From: DAOUBP01 sp964513075
GTDB lineage: Bacteria; Chloroflexota; Anaerolineae; CG2-30-64-16
DNA length: 64,000 nucleotides
Direction of reading: 5' to 3'
NCBI GenBank assembly: GCA_964513075.1
Contig: CAZELR010000004.1
Coordinates: forward strand, 52,764-116,763
Shown: positions 54,298-62,818 of the stretch, one piece after another
Layout: each line of letters opens with the position of its first letter
Numbering within the stretch: the first letter of the stretch is position 1
Position numbers and translations under genes: made by a program
The notes under the pieces: model-generated
Seen by the model: the letters and a program-made list of their open reading frames with translations, nothing else
Told to the model about the DNA's origin: nothing
Database searches by the model: none

Positions 54298-54435
54298 TGC
54301 TGTTTTTGCGCTTTTCTTACTATTCCTGGTACATTCTATCCTCAGATGGCGCACGCCGCTCATCCACCGTCATTCGTCATTCGTCGTCAACATTCAACCT
54401 TGAACCTTCAACATTCAACTTTTTGAGAGGCCTCC

Positions 54436-56340
54436 ATGACCCAAGACCCCACCCCCGAAACCCTGGAGTTTCGCACCGAGGTGCAGCAACTGCTCAGCAT
54501 CCTGGCGCACTCCCTCTACACCGAGCGCGAGATCTTTCTGCGCGAACTGATCTCCAACGCATCCGACGCACTGCACCGCATCCAGTTCGAGATGCTGACC
54601 AACCGCGACGTGTTCGACCCGGATGCGGCGCTGGAGATTCGCATCGAGACCGATCCCGACGCGCACACCCTGACGATTACCGACACCGGCATCGGCATGA
54701 CCCACGACGAGCTGATCGAAAACCTGGGCACCATCGCGCATTCGGGCGCCATGGCGTTCCTGCAGAAGATCGGCGAGGGACAGCGGCCCACCGACATCAT
54801 CGGTCAGTTCGGTGTCGGCTTTTACTCGGTCTTCATGGTGGCCGACGAGGTCGCGGTGACCACGCGCTCCTACCAGCCCGGAACCGAGGCATGGTGCTGG
54901 GTCTCGCGCGGCGACAGCCGCTTCACCCTGGCCCCGGCCGAGAAGGAGACGCGCGGCACGCGCATCGAGATCAAACTGAAGGAGGACGCGCACGAGTTCA
55001 CCGCGGCCTGGCGGCTGGAGCGCATCGTGCAGCGCCACTCCAACTACGTCTCGTTTCCCGTGTATGTTCACGACAAGGTCGCCAACCAGCAGTCCGCGCC
55101 GTGGCGCAAGCCGATGGGCGAGGTCACGCCGGAGGAGTACGACGAGTTCTACCGGCAGCTCACGCTGGACCCGGAGAAGCCGCTGGCGCACGCCCACCTG
55201 GTGACCGATGCACCGGTCGACATCCGCAGCATCCTCTACGCGCCCACCAAGCTGGATCGCGGGGTGCTGAACCTGCGCGCCGACTACGGGCTGCGCCTCT
55301 ACTCGCACAAGATCCTGATCCAGGAGCACAACAAGGAGCTGCTGCCCGAACATCTGCGCTTCATCGAGGGGGTCGTCGACTCCGAGGATCTGCCGCTGAA
55401 CATCTCGCGCGAGACCGTGCAGAGCAACCGCGTGCTGCGCGCGATCCAGAAGGTGTTGGCCGGCCGGGTGCTCAAGATGCTGCGCGAGCTGATGGACGAG
55501 CGGCCCGACGACTACGCGGCCTTCTGGGCCGAGTTCGGCATCTTCCTGAAACAGGGCGTGGCCATGCAGCCGGGCGAGAACGGCGACCTGCTGCCGCTGC
55601 TGCGCTTCCACTCCACCCACAGTCATGATCCTGCTGCCGGCGGGTCTGAGACCCGCCGGGAACAACAGGGCAATCTCATCTCCCTGGCCGACTACGCCGG
55701 CCGCATGATCCCGGGACAGAGCGACATCTACTACATCCTGGGCGCGGACCCCGTCACGATCGGCGGCAGCCCGCACCTGGACCCGTTCAAGGCCCGCGGC
55801 ATCGAGGTGCTCACCCTGATCGACCCGTTCGACGGCTTGATGATGCAGGGGCTGCAAGAGTTCGAGGGCAAGCGTTTACGCAACGTGGACGACCCCGGGC
55901 TGGAGCTGCCGGGCGAGGCCGCGCCGGTGCAGGAGCAGGCCGGGGAGGAGATCGCAGCGGAAGGATTTGCGCACGTGCTGGCCCGCTTCACACAGGTCTT
56001 GGGCGACCGCGTGACCGAGGTGCGCGAGTCGAAGGTGCTGGTCGACAGCCCCGCGCGGCTCGTTTCGCCCGACGCCGGGTTCGAGCGCGACATGCAGCGC
56101 GTGCGCCGGCTGATCGAGCAGGACTACAAGATCCCGCCCAAGCTCCTGGAGCTCAACCGCCGCCACCCGCTGATCCGCAACCTGGCCGGCCTGATCGAGC
56201 GCCAACCCGCCGCCCCGGTCATCGACCCGGCCATCGAGCTGCTCTTCGACAACCTGCTGCTGCTGGAGGGCCTGCACCCGAACCCGGCGGGCATGGCCCC
56301 GCGGATCCAGAGACTATTGGAACAGGCGACGGATTTTTGA
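54436..56340 (+). CDS. htpG: Hsp90-family chaperone
   Basis: 634 residues, GAGAGG before the ATG. The ATPase domain shows ELISNASDALHRI, TDTGIGMTHDELIENLGTIA and GQFGVGFYSVFMVAD. The middle domain has LPLNISRETVQSNRVLR. Between FHSTHSH and LISLADYAGRM, about 11 extra residues are encoded by a perfect palindrome (55637-55659). The stop codon falls in the first unit of a TTTTTGA repeat. General folding and stabilisation of client proteins in the cytoplasm. Confidence 0.94.
   Translation: MTQDPTPETLEFRTEVQQLLSILAHSLYTEREIFLRELISNASDALHRIQFEMLTNRDVFDPDAALEIRIETDPDAHTLTITDTGIGMTHDELIENLGTIAHSGAMAFLQKIGEGQRPTDIIGQFGVGFYSVFMVADEVAVTTRSYQPGTEAWCWVSRGDSRFTLAPAEKETRGTRIEIKLKEDAHEFTAAWRLERIVQRHSNYVSFPVYVHDKVANQQSAPWRKPMGEVTPEEYDEFYRQLTLDPEKPLAHAHLVTDAPVDIRSILYAPTKLDRGVLNLRADYGLRLYSHKILIQEHNKELLPEHLRFIEGVVDSEDLPLNISRETVQSNRVLRAIQKVLAGRVLKMLRELMDERPDDYAAFWAEFGIFLKQGVAMQPGENGDLLPLLRFHSTHSHDPAAGGSETRREQQGNLISLADYAGRMIPGQSDIYYILGADPVTIGGSPHLDPFKARGIEVLTLIDPFDGLMMQGLQEFEGKRLRNVDDPGLELPGEAAPVQEQAGEEIAAEGFAHVLARFTQVLGDRVTEVRESKVLVDSPARLVSPDAGFERDMQRVRRLIEQDYKIPPKLLELNRRHPLIRNLAGLIERQPAAPVIDPAIELLFDNLLLLEGLHPNPAGMAPRIQRLLEQATDF
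55637..55659. repeat. 11-bp perfect palindrome inside htpG
   Basis: CCGGCGGGTCT, one G, then AGACCCGCCGG. It encodes the residues AGGSETRR that are additional to usual HtpG sequences. Confidence 0.85.
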
Positions 56341-56412
56341 TTTTTGATTTTTGATTTGCGATTGACGATTTTTGACTTCCAATCTAAAATTGAAAATCTA
56401 AAATCTAAAATG
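56336..56412. repeat. A/T-rich TTTTTGATTT repeat between htpG and next gene
   Basis: Units of GATTTTTGA and AAAATCTAAAAT span the gap. Same type as 14004-14082 and 56769-56815. Confidence 0.85.
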
Positions 56413-56422
56413 GAGCGAGGCG

Positions 56423-56821
56423 ATGAACGAAGACGATCTCAAGCGCCGCACCAAGCAGTTCGCGTTGCGCGTGATCAAGCTCGTTGACGCGCTGCCGAAG
56501 ACCACCGCGGGACGAGCCATCGGCGGGCAGCTCGTGCGCGCGGGCACGTCGGTAGGCGCCAACTATCGCGCTGCGTGTCGCGGGCGATCACGAGCCGATT
56601 TCATCGCCAAGTTGGGTGTCGTCGAGGAGGAGGCCGACGAGTGCGGCTACTGGCTTGAGCTCGTCATCGAAGCCGGCCTCCTCAAACCCGAACTCGTCAA
56701 CCCGCTGCTCGAAGAAGCCAACGAACTCACCGCCATCATCACCTCCTCGCGCATCACCGCCTCCGGCAATCAAAAATCGCAAATCAAAAATCAAAAATCG
56801 CGGATCGGAGATCAACCATGA
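56423..56821 (+). CDS. Four-helix-bundle protein (23S rRNA intervening-sequence family)
   Basis: 132 residues, GGAGCG site. Family marks: GGQLVRAGTSVGANYRAACRGRS and FIAKLGVVEEEADECGYWLEL. These S23/IVP-like proteins are small bundles of unknown function, originally linked to 23S rRNA insertions. The last 20 residues (NQKSQIKNQKSRIGDQP) are encoded by an A/T-rich repeat. Overlaps the next start by ATGA. Confidence 0.85.
   Translation: MNEDDLKRRTKQFALRVIKLVDALPKTTAGRAIGGQLVRAGTSVGANYRAACRGRSRADFIAKLGVVEEEADECGYWLELVIEAGLLKPELVNPLLEEANELTAIITSSRITASGNQKSQIKNQKSRIGDQP
56769..56815. repeat. A/T-rich CAAAAATC repeat forming a gene end
   Basis: Units of ATCAAAAATCGC run in frame into the C-terminus of the four-helix-bundle gene and carry the ribosome site of the next gene. 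Confidence 0.8.
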
Positions 56822-58272
56822 ACCAAAAAGCGGGCGCGCGCATCGGCGTCAAGGCATTTCTGCAATCGTTTCTCATCCTATTGGCATTGATGATCGTCAC
56901 CGGGATCCTCACCCGGGTCGTGCCGGCGGGAGCGTACGACCGCATCGAGGTGGACGGCCGTCAGATGATCGCCACGGAATCGTTCCGCAACGTAGCGCGG
57001 CCCGACTATCCCATCTGGCGCTGGTTCACCTCCCCGGTCGAAGCGGCCACCATCGGCCCCGACAGGGTGACGGTGCTCATGATCGTGGTGCTGATCATGC
57101 TGATCGGCTCGTCATTCGCCGTGATGGACAAGGGCGGCATCCTGCGCGCCATCCTGGAGGCGCTGGTCCGCAAATTCGCCAGGCGTAAGTACGTCCTGCT
57201 GCTTGTGATCGCGCTCTTCAGCATGCTGCTGGGCGGCGTGTTCGGCATCCTGGAAGAGGTGGTCATGCTGGTGCCGGTCATGGTGGGGCTGTCCTATGCG
57301 CTGGGCTGGGACTCGCTGGTGGGGTTGGGCATCAGCATGCTGGCAGCCAACATGGGCTTCTCGGCCGCGATCATCAATCCGTTCACCATCGGCGTTGCCC
57401 AGCGCATCGCCGAGCTGCCAGGCTACTCCGGCGCCTGGTTCCGGGTCATCATCTTCGTGGTGGTCTACGCGATCTTCGCTGTCTTCCTGGTGCGGTACGC
57501 GCGGCGCATCGAGAAGGATCCGCTCCAATCGTTGGTGCACGCGGAAGACGCGGGCGAGCGCGCCAAGTACGCCGGCTTTGACATCACGGCCATGCAGCAG
57601 TTGACCCCGCGGCTGCGGCGCGCCACCACCTTCCTGGCGATCTGCCTGGTCTGCATCATGGCCATGCCGTTCATCAGCTCGCTCGTGCCCGGCCTGGGCG
57701 ACCTGACCCTGCCCATCGTGGGGCTGCTGTTCGTCATCGGCGGACTGGGTTCCGGGTTCATCTCGGGCATGGGCGCCAAGAACGTGGGCAAGGCGATGAG
57801 GGAAGGGTTAGGCGGCATTGCGCCCGCCATTCCGCTCATCCTGATGGCCGCCAGCGTCAAGCACATCGCCTTCACCGGCGGCATCATGGACACCATCCTG
57901 CACACCGCGGCGCAGGCCTTCGCCGGCGTCAGCCCGCTGACGGGAACCTTCCTGATCTACGTCGTGGCGCTGGTGCTGGAGGTCTTCATCTCGTCCGGCT
58001 CGGCCAAGGCCTTCCTGCTGATGCCCATCATCCTGCCCATCGCCGACCTGATCGGCGTGACGCGCCAGGTCGCGGTGACGGCCTACTGCCTGGGCGACGG
58101 CTTCGCCAACATGGCCTATCCCACCAATGCCATGCTGCTGATCTCGTTGGGGCTGACTGCGGTGGGCTATCCCAAGTGGATCCGCTGGACCGCAAAGCTG
58201 TGGGCGCAGATCGTGCTGGTCTCGCTGATCTTCCTGGCGCTCGCGGTCGCCATCCGTTACGGGCCGTTCTAG
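56818..58272 (+). CDS. YfcC-family membrane carrier
   Basis: 484 residues, about 12 spans. N-terminal LTRVVPAGAYDRIEVDGR and GGVFGILEEVVMLVPVMVGL with NMGFSAAIINPFTIGVAQ match the YfcC/C4-dicarboxylate anaerobic carrier-like family. YGPF ends it. Members may exchange basic amino acids or dicarboxylates; the substrate cannot be read here. GGAGATC lies before the ATG, inside the repeat-derived end of the preceding gene. Ends convergently with the primase gene (overlap 4 bases). Confidence 0.8.
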   Translation: MNQKAGARIGVKAFLQSFLILLALMIVTGILTRVVPAGAYDRIEVDGRQMIATESFRNVARPDYPIWRWFTSPVEAATIGPDRVTVLMIVVLIMLIGSSFAVMDKGGILRAILEALVRKFARRKYVLLLVIALFSMLLGGVFGILEEVVMLVPVMVGLSYALGWDSLVGLGISMLAANMGFSAAIINPFTIGVAQRIAELPGYSGAWFRVIIFVVVYAIFAVFLVRYARRIEKDPLQSLVHAEDAGERAKYAGFDITAMQQLTPRLRRATTFLAICLVCIMAMPFISSLVPGLGDLTLPIVGLLFVIGGLGSGFISGMGAKNVGKAMREGLGGIAPAIPLILMAASVKHIAFTGGIMDTILHTAAQAFAGVSPLTGTFLIYVVALVLEVFISSGSAKAFLLMPIILPIADLIGVTRQVAVTAYCLGDGFANMAYPTNAMLLISLGLTAVGYPKWIRWTAKLWAQIVLVSLIFLALAVAIRYGPF

Positions 58273-59417
58273 GAATTAAGGAATCGAGGCTTTAGCCGGT
58301 TGCGCTCGTTGTCCGCAGAGACCGGCTGAAGCCTCGATTCCGGATCTGTCCCCTGCTCCAACCCCGCCAGCACCCAGCCGCGCACATCGCCGCCGGCGGC
58401 GGCCTGGCCGTTGGCATCCTTGCCGTAGAACGCGCGCCAGCGCCGGCCGTTGGCCAACACATCGAGCCAATAGCGCGCCGCCTCATCGCCCGCCGCATCG
58501 CCGTCGAAGGCCACCAGCACGGTCCCGCACAAGGCCAGCCGCGCCAGCCAGCGCGCCCGCCGCGCCCCCATGGTGCTGCCGGTCGCCGCGGCCGCTGCCA
58601 GCCCCCCGGCGTACTGAGCGATCGTCAGCGCGTCCAGCTCCCCCTCGACGAGCACGGCCGGCGCGGCCGGGGCCAGGGCATCGGCGCGATAGAGCGCATC
58701 CCGCCAGCCGGCCGGCCCGATATACTTGGGAGCGCCCGCCGGCCGCCGGATGTTGACCCGCCACAAATGGCCGCCGGCCACCCAGGGGATCACCACCCCG
58801 CGCGGCAGCCACACCGCCTTATGGTCGCCGGCCAGGCCCCAGTCCTCGGGGGCTTCGCGCAGGTCGTCCGCGTTGTAGCCCAGGGAGGCCAGCCGGATCG
58901 TTTCGTCCGTCAGGCCGCGCACGTCGCGCAGCCAGGCCAGCGCCTCCGCGCCCTCCGGCGCCCAGAGCTGATCTTCCGCCTTCATGCAGAAGGCTACGGC
59001 GCGGGCCTGCCAGGCGTCCGAGGGGGGCGCGGCCGGCTCATGCCTGGGCCGGAGCGTTTCAAGTTGGGATTCGGAAGCCGCGGAGCAGCCTGAGCGGAGC
59101 CGGGGTAGGGACCCCGGCGCAGTCGAAGGATGCGCAGCACCGAAATCGCTTTGCAGGCCCAGCCGATCCAGCGCCTGAACGAAAGTCAGCCCCTCCCGCT
59201 CGCGCAGGTACTGGATGGCATCCCCCGTGCGCTCGCACCGCCGGCACCAATAGCGCCCCTCGGCCGGCCACACATGGAAACGGTCCGCGTCGCGCTTGTC
59301 ATGGCCGCCGCAGAACGGGCACGCGCCGGCATACTCCCCGCCGCCGGTCGCGGCAGTTCGGCGCAGCGGCACGTCCCGCCCGATCAGGGCCAACAGGTCA
59401 ATGGTTGAAGTGTCCAT
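58269..59417 (-). CDS. CHC2 zinc-finger/Toprim primase of a phage- or plasmid-like element
   Basis: 382 residues. Zinc finger CPFCGGHDKRDADRFHVW...WCRRC (about 33-60) and Toprim motifs VLVEGELDALT (near 255) and AFDGDAAGDEA. No helicase domain of its own; the VirE-type helicase is encoded upstream. Synthesises RNA or DNA primers for element replication. Two dispersed repeats lie within it: one (59089-59132) gives a Pro/Arg/Ser-rich loop after the zinc finger, and the other forms the C-terminus. Confidence 0.83.
   Translation of the reverse strand: MDTSTIDLLALIGRDVPLRRTAATGGGEYAGACPFCGGHDKRDADRFHVWPAEGRYWCRRCERTGDAIQYLREREGLTFVQALDRLGLQSDFGAAHPSTAPGSLPRLRSGCSAASESQLETLRPRHEPAAPPSDAWQARAVAFCMKAEDQLWAPEGAEALAWLRDVRGLTDETIRLASLGYNADDLREAPEDWGLAGDHKAVWLPRGVVIPWVAGGHLWRVNIRRPAGAPKYIGPAGWRDALYRADALAPAAPAVLVEGELDALTIAQYAGGLAAAAATGSTMGARRARWLARLALCGTVLVAFDGDAAGDEAARYWLDVLANGRRWRAFYGKDANGQAAAGGDVRGWVLAGLEQGTDPESRLQPVSADNERNRLKPRFLNS
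58280..58341. repeat. Family E inverted repeat forming the primase C-terminus
   Basis: 21-bp arms (58280-58300 and 58321-58341, one mismatch, GGAATCGAGGCTTTAGCC... and complement) with a 20-base loop. The region codes the last residues of the primase (NRLKPRFLNS). The same arm is at 54271-54297. Confidence 0.88.
59089..59132. repeat. Family H repeat in the primase interdomain loop
   Basis: CCTGAGCGGAGCC then an 8-bp hairpin GCCGGGGT/ACCCCGGC and GCAGTCGAAGGATG. Encodes the loop TAPGSLPRLRSGCSAA. Confidence 0.75.
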
Positions 59418-59435
59418 ACGCCCTCCGCAATCGCC

Positions 59436-59581
59436 AGTAACCTCAGTAACCTCAGTAACCTCAGTAACCTCAGTAACCTTTTTCTTAAGAAGGCCGTTTC
59501 TTTTGCGGGGCCTGTAACCCCTCTATACCTTGCAAATGACACGGTTTTTTTAATAGAGGTTACTGTAGGTTACTGGTTACT
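59436..59581. repeat. Iteron-like repeats between primase and helicase genes
   Basis: Five AGTAACC units at exactly 9-base spacing (starts 59436, 59445, 59454, 59463, 59472), then an A/T-rich stretch, then three reversed copies GGTTACT (59558, 59568, 59575). Direct repeats, A/T-rich DNA and inverted copies next to replication genes suit a replication origin or the binding site of a replication protein. No spacers, so not CRISPR. Confidence 0.7.
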
Positions 59582-59587
59582 GGCCGC

Positions 59588-61003
59588 TTACCAGATGCCG
59601 ACGTAACCGTTAATCGTACCCAACGGCCGCTTATTGTGGCCGAGGCGCTTGAGCGTCGCGCTCAGGTGCATCGAGTTTGCCCGCGCATTCATCCCCAGGC
59701 CGTTGCTTTGCAGGGTGGTAAGTATGTCCGCCGTACTGGTCCACTTATCGGACCGTCCCGGATCAAGCGTGAAGTACTTCCTGAGCAGGTCCTCCACCGG
59801 ATCGGGCACAGCGAACTCCTCGTTGATCCCGCGCGCCGCTTGTGCGTCGGCCGGGGCCAGGGCCCACGCTTCTCCAGCCTGATAGGCCGCGTAGGCTTCC
59901 GCCCACACCTGGTCAAGATTCACGTCGCGGGTGTAATGCCAGTCCAGCGCAGTGAGCGTCGTCGCCCAGTAGCGCCGGGTGCCGGTGGGATCGGAAAAGA
60001 TGCCGGAAGAGTTGTTCACCGTCCCGATGAACGAAGCCAGGCCGGGTTTCACGATCTCGTGGCGGCCGTAGGGCGGGCGCACGGTGAAGAACTCGCGGGA
60101 CAGAAAGCCTTTCAGCGCCTCGACGTCGGTGCGCTTGGTGGTCGCGCCCAGCTCGGAGACTTCCCAGATCCAGGAGCGGATCGCCAGCAGGGAACAATCC
60201 TTGTCGTCGGGGTCGACGTTGGCGTCAACAAACAGCCGGGGGAGGGGGCAGAGCCAGCGCACGAATTGCGACTTGCCCAAACCCTGGGGACCGTCCAAAA
60301 CCAGAACCGTGTTTTGGGTGCCGGCAAAGGCCCGTGCGGTCGCGCCGATCAGCCACTTGCGCAGATAGAGACCGAAGACCGCGTTGGCATCCTGCACATG
60401 GCTGGCCAGTTGGGCAATATGATCGCCGCCATCCCAGGTCAATCCGGCCAGGTAGGCGCGCACGGGATGATAGGCGTTGTCCGCGGCATGCGCAACGACG
60501 GCGTCATCTGCGGCCGCCAGGTGCTTGCCCAGGCCGGCGTCGCGGAGTTGACACCGCATTCTGGCGCGGATCACGTCCGTGATGCGCTCGCCGTTGACCT
60601 CCACCGAGTCATCCGCCAGGTTCAGGCGCAAGTCATACCCCCGGTCGGTCAGGAAATCGATCAGGTCGCCGCTGGTGACTTTCTTGCGAGCAGGCCCGGC
60701 GGCGGGTTGCGGATCGCCCGCCACCAGCCGGGCAAGATGGGGGTCAGCCTTTGCCAGCGCATCAAACACGCGGCGCCGCCCGGCCAGGTCGGCCACGTCC
60801 GCCAGCGCCTGCCAGGGGTCAGCCCAGGGGCCGAGGGTTGCCGGGACAGTTCCGTTCCGGGGTGCACCGGCCAACAGCGCCCGGATCGCTTGCGCGGCGC
60901 GGGCTTGCTGCTCGGCTGTGGTGGGTGGGTGCGTCTGGCAGGTAGCTGCCGACGCGATCCTGGGTCCGGTTTCCGTCTTGCGTCCGTCTATCTGTTTTTG
61001 CAT
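59588..61003 (-). CDS. VirE-family (virulence-associated E) DNA helicase-like ATPase
   Basis: 471 residues, GGAGATGC before the ATG. Walker A VLDGPQGLGKSQFVRWL (near 237), Walker B SWIWEVSELGA, sensor FIGTVNNSSGIFSDPTGTRRYW. These phage and plasmid ATPases act as replicative helicases next to primases, as here. The N-terminus (1-100) is Ala-rich. Upstream DNA has a loose GAACACTCGTGC box near 61115. Confidence 0.85.
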   Translation of the reverse strand: MQKQIDGRKTETGPRIASAATCQTHPPTTAEQQARAAQAIRALLAGAPRNGTVPATLGPWADPWQALADVADLAGRRRVFDALAKADPHLARLVAGDPQPAAGPARKKVTSGDLIDFLTDRGYDLRLNLADDSVEVNGERITDVIRARMRCQLRDAGLGKHLAAADDAVVAHAADNAYHPVRAYLAGLTWDGGDHIAQLASHVQDANAVFGLYLRKWLIGATARAFAGTQNTVLVLDGPQGLGKSQFVRWLCPLPRLFVDANVDPDDKDCSLLAIRSWIWEVSELGATTKRTDVEALKGFLSREFFTVRPPYGRHEIVKPGLASFIGTVNNSSGIFSDPTGTRRYWATTLTALDWHYTRDVNLDQVWAEAYAAYQAGEAWALAPADAQAARGINEEFAVPDPVEDLLRKYFTLDPGRSDKWTSTADILTTLQSNGLGMNARANSMHLSATLKRLGHNKRPLGTINGYVGIW

Positions 61004-61414
61004 GGCTGCATCTCCGGAGAACGCCGCAGGGGAATTACAGCGGCGGGAAACATGGATGAGGATTCCATCGGCAGATGGAATAAGGATCCAATATGAATTA
61101 CAGGTACTCTAGCACGAGTGTTCTTTTTTGTTAAGATTGGACCACAACGCTCTAGCGTTGGGCCACAACACAAAGAATCTCGTGGTGCGTATTGCATCCT
61201 CCATCCCCCATTTCGTGCGCGGCTTGTCACGGGTGAAGCCGTGTGCTAGAACCGACGACAGTCGAGGCCCTGATGCTTGCGGAGAGCGTCCCGGACCAAT
61301 GCAAGATCCTGATCGGCGTCATCGTCGAACCTATCAATGAGCGGAATTGAGATGGCAGGGGAGATGGGGAGTAGGGGAGAACGCGCGGTGGAAGCGATCG
61401 TTAGGGAATTCTGA
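61004..61414. other. No intact gene: helicase upstream region
   Basis: Leader of the VirE-type gene. Contains GCACGAGTGTTC near 61113-61124 (one mismatch from the GAAC-N4-GTTC SOS-box pattern) and AACGCTCTAGCGTT near 61143. Short frames here show no recognised domain. Confidence 0.45.
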
Positions 61415-61597
61415 CTCCCTGACCTGCGGCGGACATTCGTTTCTGACCTATTGGGCGCCGGCGGGGACATCGCGATCGTGGCGAAAATGGCGGACCATGC
61501 CAACGTCCAGACCACGGCGCGCTATGACCGGCGACCGGAAGACGCGAAACGCAAGGCGGCCAGCCTGCAGCACATCCCGTATCGGTGGCGGGGCTAG
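61415..61597 (+). pseudogene. Tyrosine-recombinase (phage integrase) C-terminal relic
   Basis: Translation from 61418 reads PDLRRTFVSDLLGAGGDIA..., VAKMADHANVQTTARYDRRP and stops at TAG 61595. It has the second Arg (LRRT), the HxN near the second His and the active Tyr (TARYDRR) of integrase C-termini. A TGA at 61412 lies immediately upstream, and no N-terminal domain precedes it. Only the last 60 residues survive, probably from the enzyme that inserted this accessory DNA. Confidence 0.75.
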
Positions 61598-61639
61598 GGT
61601 TGCGCGCGGACGCGCTAGTCAGGCGACGCGACAGCGCGC

Positions 61640-61882
61640 CTACACGGCGCGACGGAAGATGACCTGATCGAAGCTGATAACCGACTCCCGCGAGCCAAAT
61701 AGCGAAGCCAAGCAACCGGGCTTGACGGCAATCTGGACCTGCTCGATGCCAACGTATTCCCAACCCTCGCGAACGTACTTGTTGATCAGCTCCTCCAGCT
61801 GATCGCTAACCTTGCCGGCGTTCTCTGAGGAGAAGACGCCGGTTTTGAGTTGGCCAATGAACGGTACAACCTGGTAAAGCAT
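61640..61882 (-). CDS. Small DUF4177-like protein
   Basis: 80 residues from ATG 61882 (GGAAGGG close upstream). LINKYVREGWEYVGIEQVQIAV and SFDQVIFRRAV fit the small GWEYV-type domain of DUF4177 relatives. No known function. Confidence 0.6.
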   Translation of the reverse strand: MLYQVVPFIGQLKTGVFSSENAGKVSDQLEELINKYVREGWEYVGIEQVQIAVKPGCLASLFGSRESVISFDQVIFRRAV

Positions 61883-61903
61883 GATTCCCTTCCAATCAGT
61901 CAC

Positions 61904-62305
61904 AATGTCTCGGACAGCTCACCAGTATCAGGAGCTGTACGTCACCATCCGGTGTTCAGACTCAACGAAGAGTCACACACGGCTAGGATACACTTAGCGA
62001 GGGTATCCCGTCTGTAGGCACCCAGTGTGATAGCACCGAAAGCCCTAACAAAAATGTATCATAGACTCGCGTATACCCACAAGAGGAACGTCTTCTGAGC
62101 CACCTTTTTTTCAGGGGACTCACATTTGGAATTCCTAGCGTATAGCAGAACTCATTTAACAATCGCCTGCCTGTATCTCACGGTTCGCTCATTTTGAGAG
62201 CGGTTTTCAAGAATTGACGCTTGAGGGCAGTGATCTACTGCTCTCAAGGGTAGCGCATTGCGTACACACGCACGATTTTGCTGTCCTTGGAGCTATGACC
62301 GAGTG
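61904..62305. other. Gene-free accessory DNA
   Basis: More A/T-rich than the rest of the window. No gene recognised. One hairpin (62220-62248). Confidence 0.55.
62220..62248. other. 12-bp hairpin
   Basis: CTTGAGGGCAGT pairs with ACTGCTCTCAAG (one mismatch, loop GATCT). Function unknown. Confidence 0.5.
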
Positions 62306-62360
62306 TGCACTTCCCCAGGGGCAGGCGCTTTGCCTCTGACACGCTCTCGTGATAGTATAT
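62306..62360 (-). pseudogene. Relic of the PIN-system antitoxin start
   Basis: Reads IYYHESVSEAKRLPLGKC against MFYREIVSEAKRLPLGQQ of the intact antitoxin at 63846. The start codon has become ATA (62360-62358) while AGGAGG is kept upstream. Similarity continues through the promoter to about 62428 and then stops. Confidence 0.8.
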
Positions 62361-62439
62361 GTGAACCTCCTGGTTGTTATTTTGCCTCAGATGCGCCTGG
62401 AAATCAATCTCAAAAAAGAACGAAAAGAATTTCAGCCTA

Positions 62440-62468
62440 TTGCGCTAAGAACCGCCTTGGGGTAGAAT
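62440..62468 (+). promoter_or_regulatory. Sigma-70-type promoter for brnTA
   Basis: TTGCGC (62440-62445), 17 bases, TAGAAT (62463-62468). The brnT ATG is 69 bases downstream. Confidence 0.65.
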
Positions 62469-62536
62469 AGGAGTGAGCTATGCTGGCGCCAAGCTCAGTG
62501 GGCCGTTACTCGAACAAAGTATGATAGGCATGAGAT

Positions 62537-62818
62537 ATGGAATTCGGATGGGATCCCAAAAAGGCAGCCAAGAACGTCCGGAAACACGGAGTGTCATTCG
62601 CCGAAGCAGCGACTGTGTTCGATGATCCCTTCAGTGTGACCGTGACGGACCCTGACCATTCGGCAGCAGAAGACCGTCTGATTATCGTTGGGCAATCTCA
62701 TCAACGCCGTTTGTTGATCGTGTCTTTTGCAGAACGTGAAGATCAGTTCAGAATCATCAGTGCACGAGAGCTGACTCGTGCTGAAAGTAAAGCTTATGAA
62801 CAAGAACTATCCGGGTGA
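62537..62818 (+). CDS. brnT: BrnT-family ribonuclease toxin
   Basis: 93 residues. EFGWDPKKAAKNVRKHGVSFAEA, FDDPFSV and RIISARELTRAESKAYE are typical of BrnT (DUF497). It cuts RNA and halts growth; the BrnA partner gene overlaps its end by 23 bases. Confidence 0.92.
   Translation: MEFGWDPKKAAKNVRKHGVSFAEAATVFDDPFSVTVTDPDHSAAEDRLIIVGQSHQRRLLIVSFAEREDQFRIISARELTRAESKAYEQELSG

Larger units (their letters stand above)
53995..54435. other. Intergenic region between divergent regulator and htpG
   Basis: 441 bases with no convincing gene. Contains the regulator leader (an AT-rich stretch near 54010-54040 that may be its promoter), a family C repeat copy at 54108-54243, a family E arm at 54271-54297 and ATTCAACCTTGAACC simple repeats just before htpG. 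A poor TTGCGC...TACATT pair near 54314-54345 could be the htpG promoter. Confidence 0.6.

Noticed and set aside
54415..55857. 480-codon minus-strand frame opposite htpG
   Set aside because: Shadow; no recognisable domain.
59436..59478. CRISPR array
   Set aside because: Unit is 9 bases with no spacers.
59636..61096. 486-codon plus-strand frame opposite the VirE-type gene
   Set aside because: Shadow; the minus strand has Walker motifs.
61246..61515. 89-codon minus-strand frame
   Set aside because: Overlaps the integrase relic; no family recognised.
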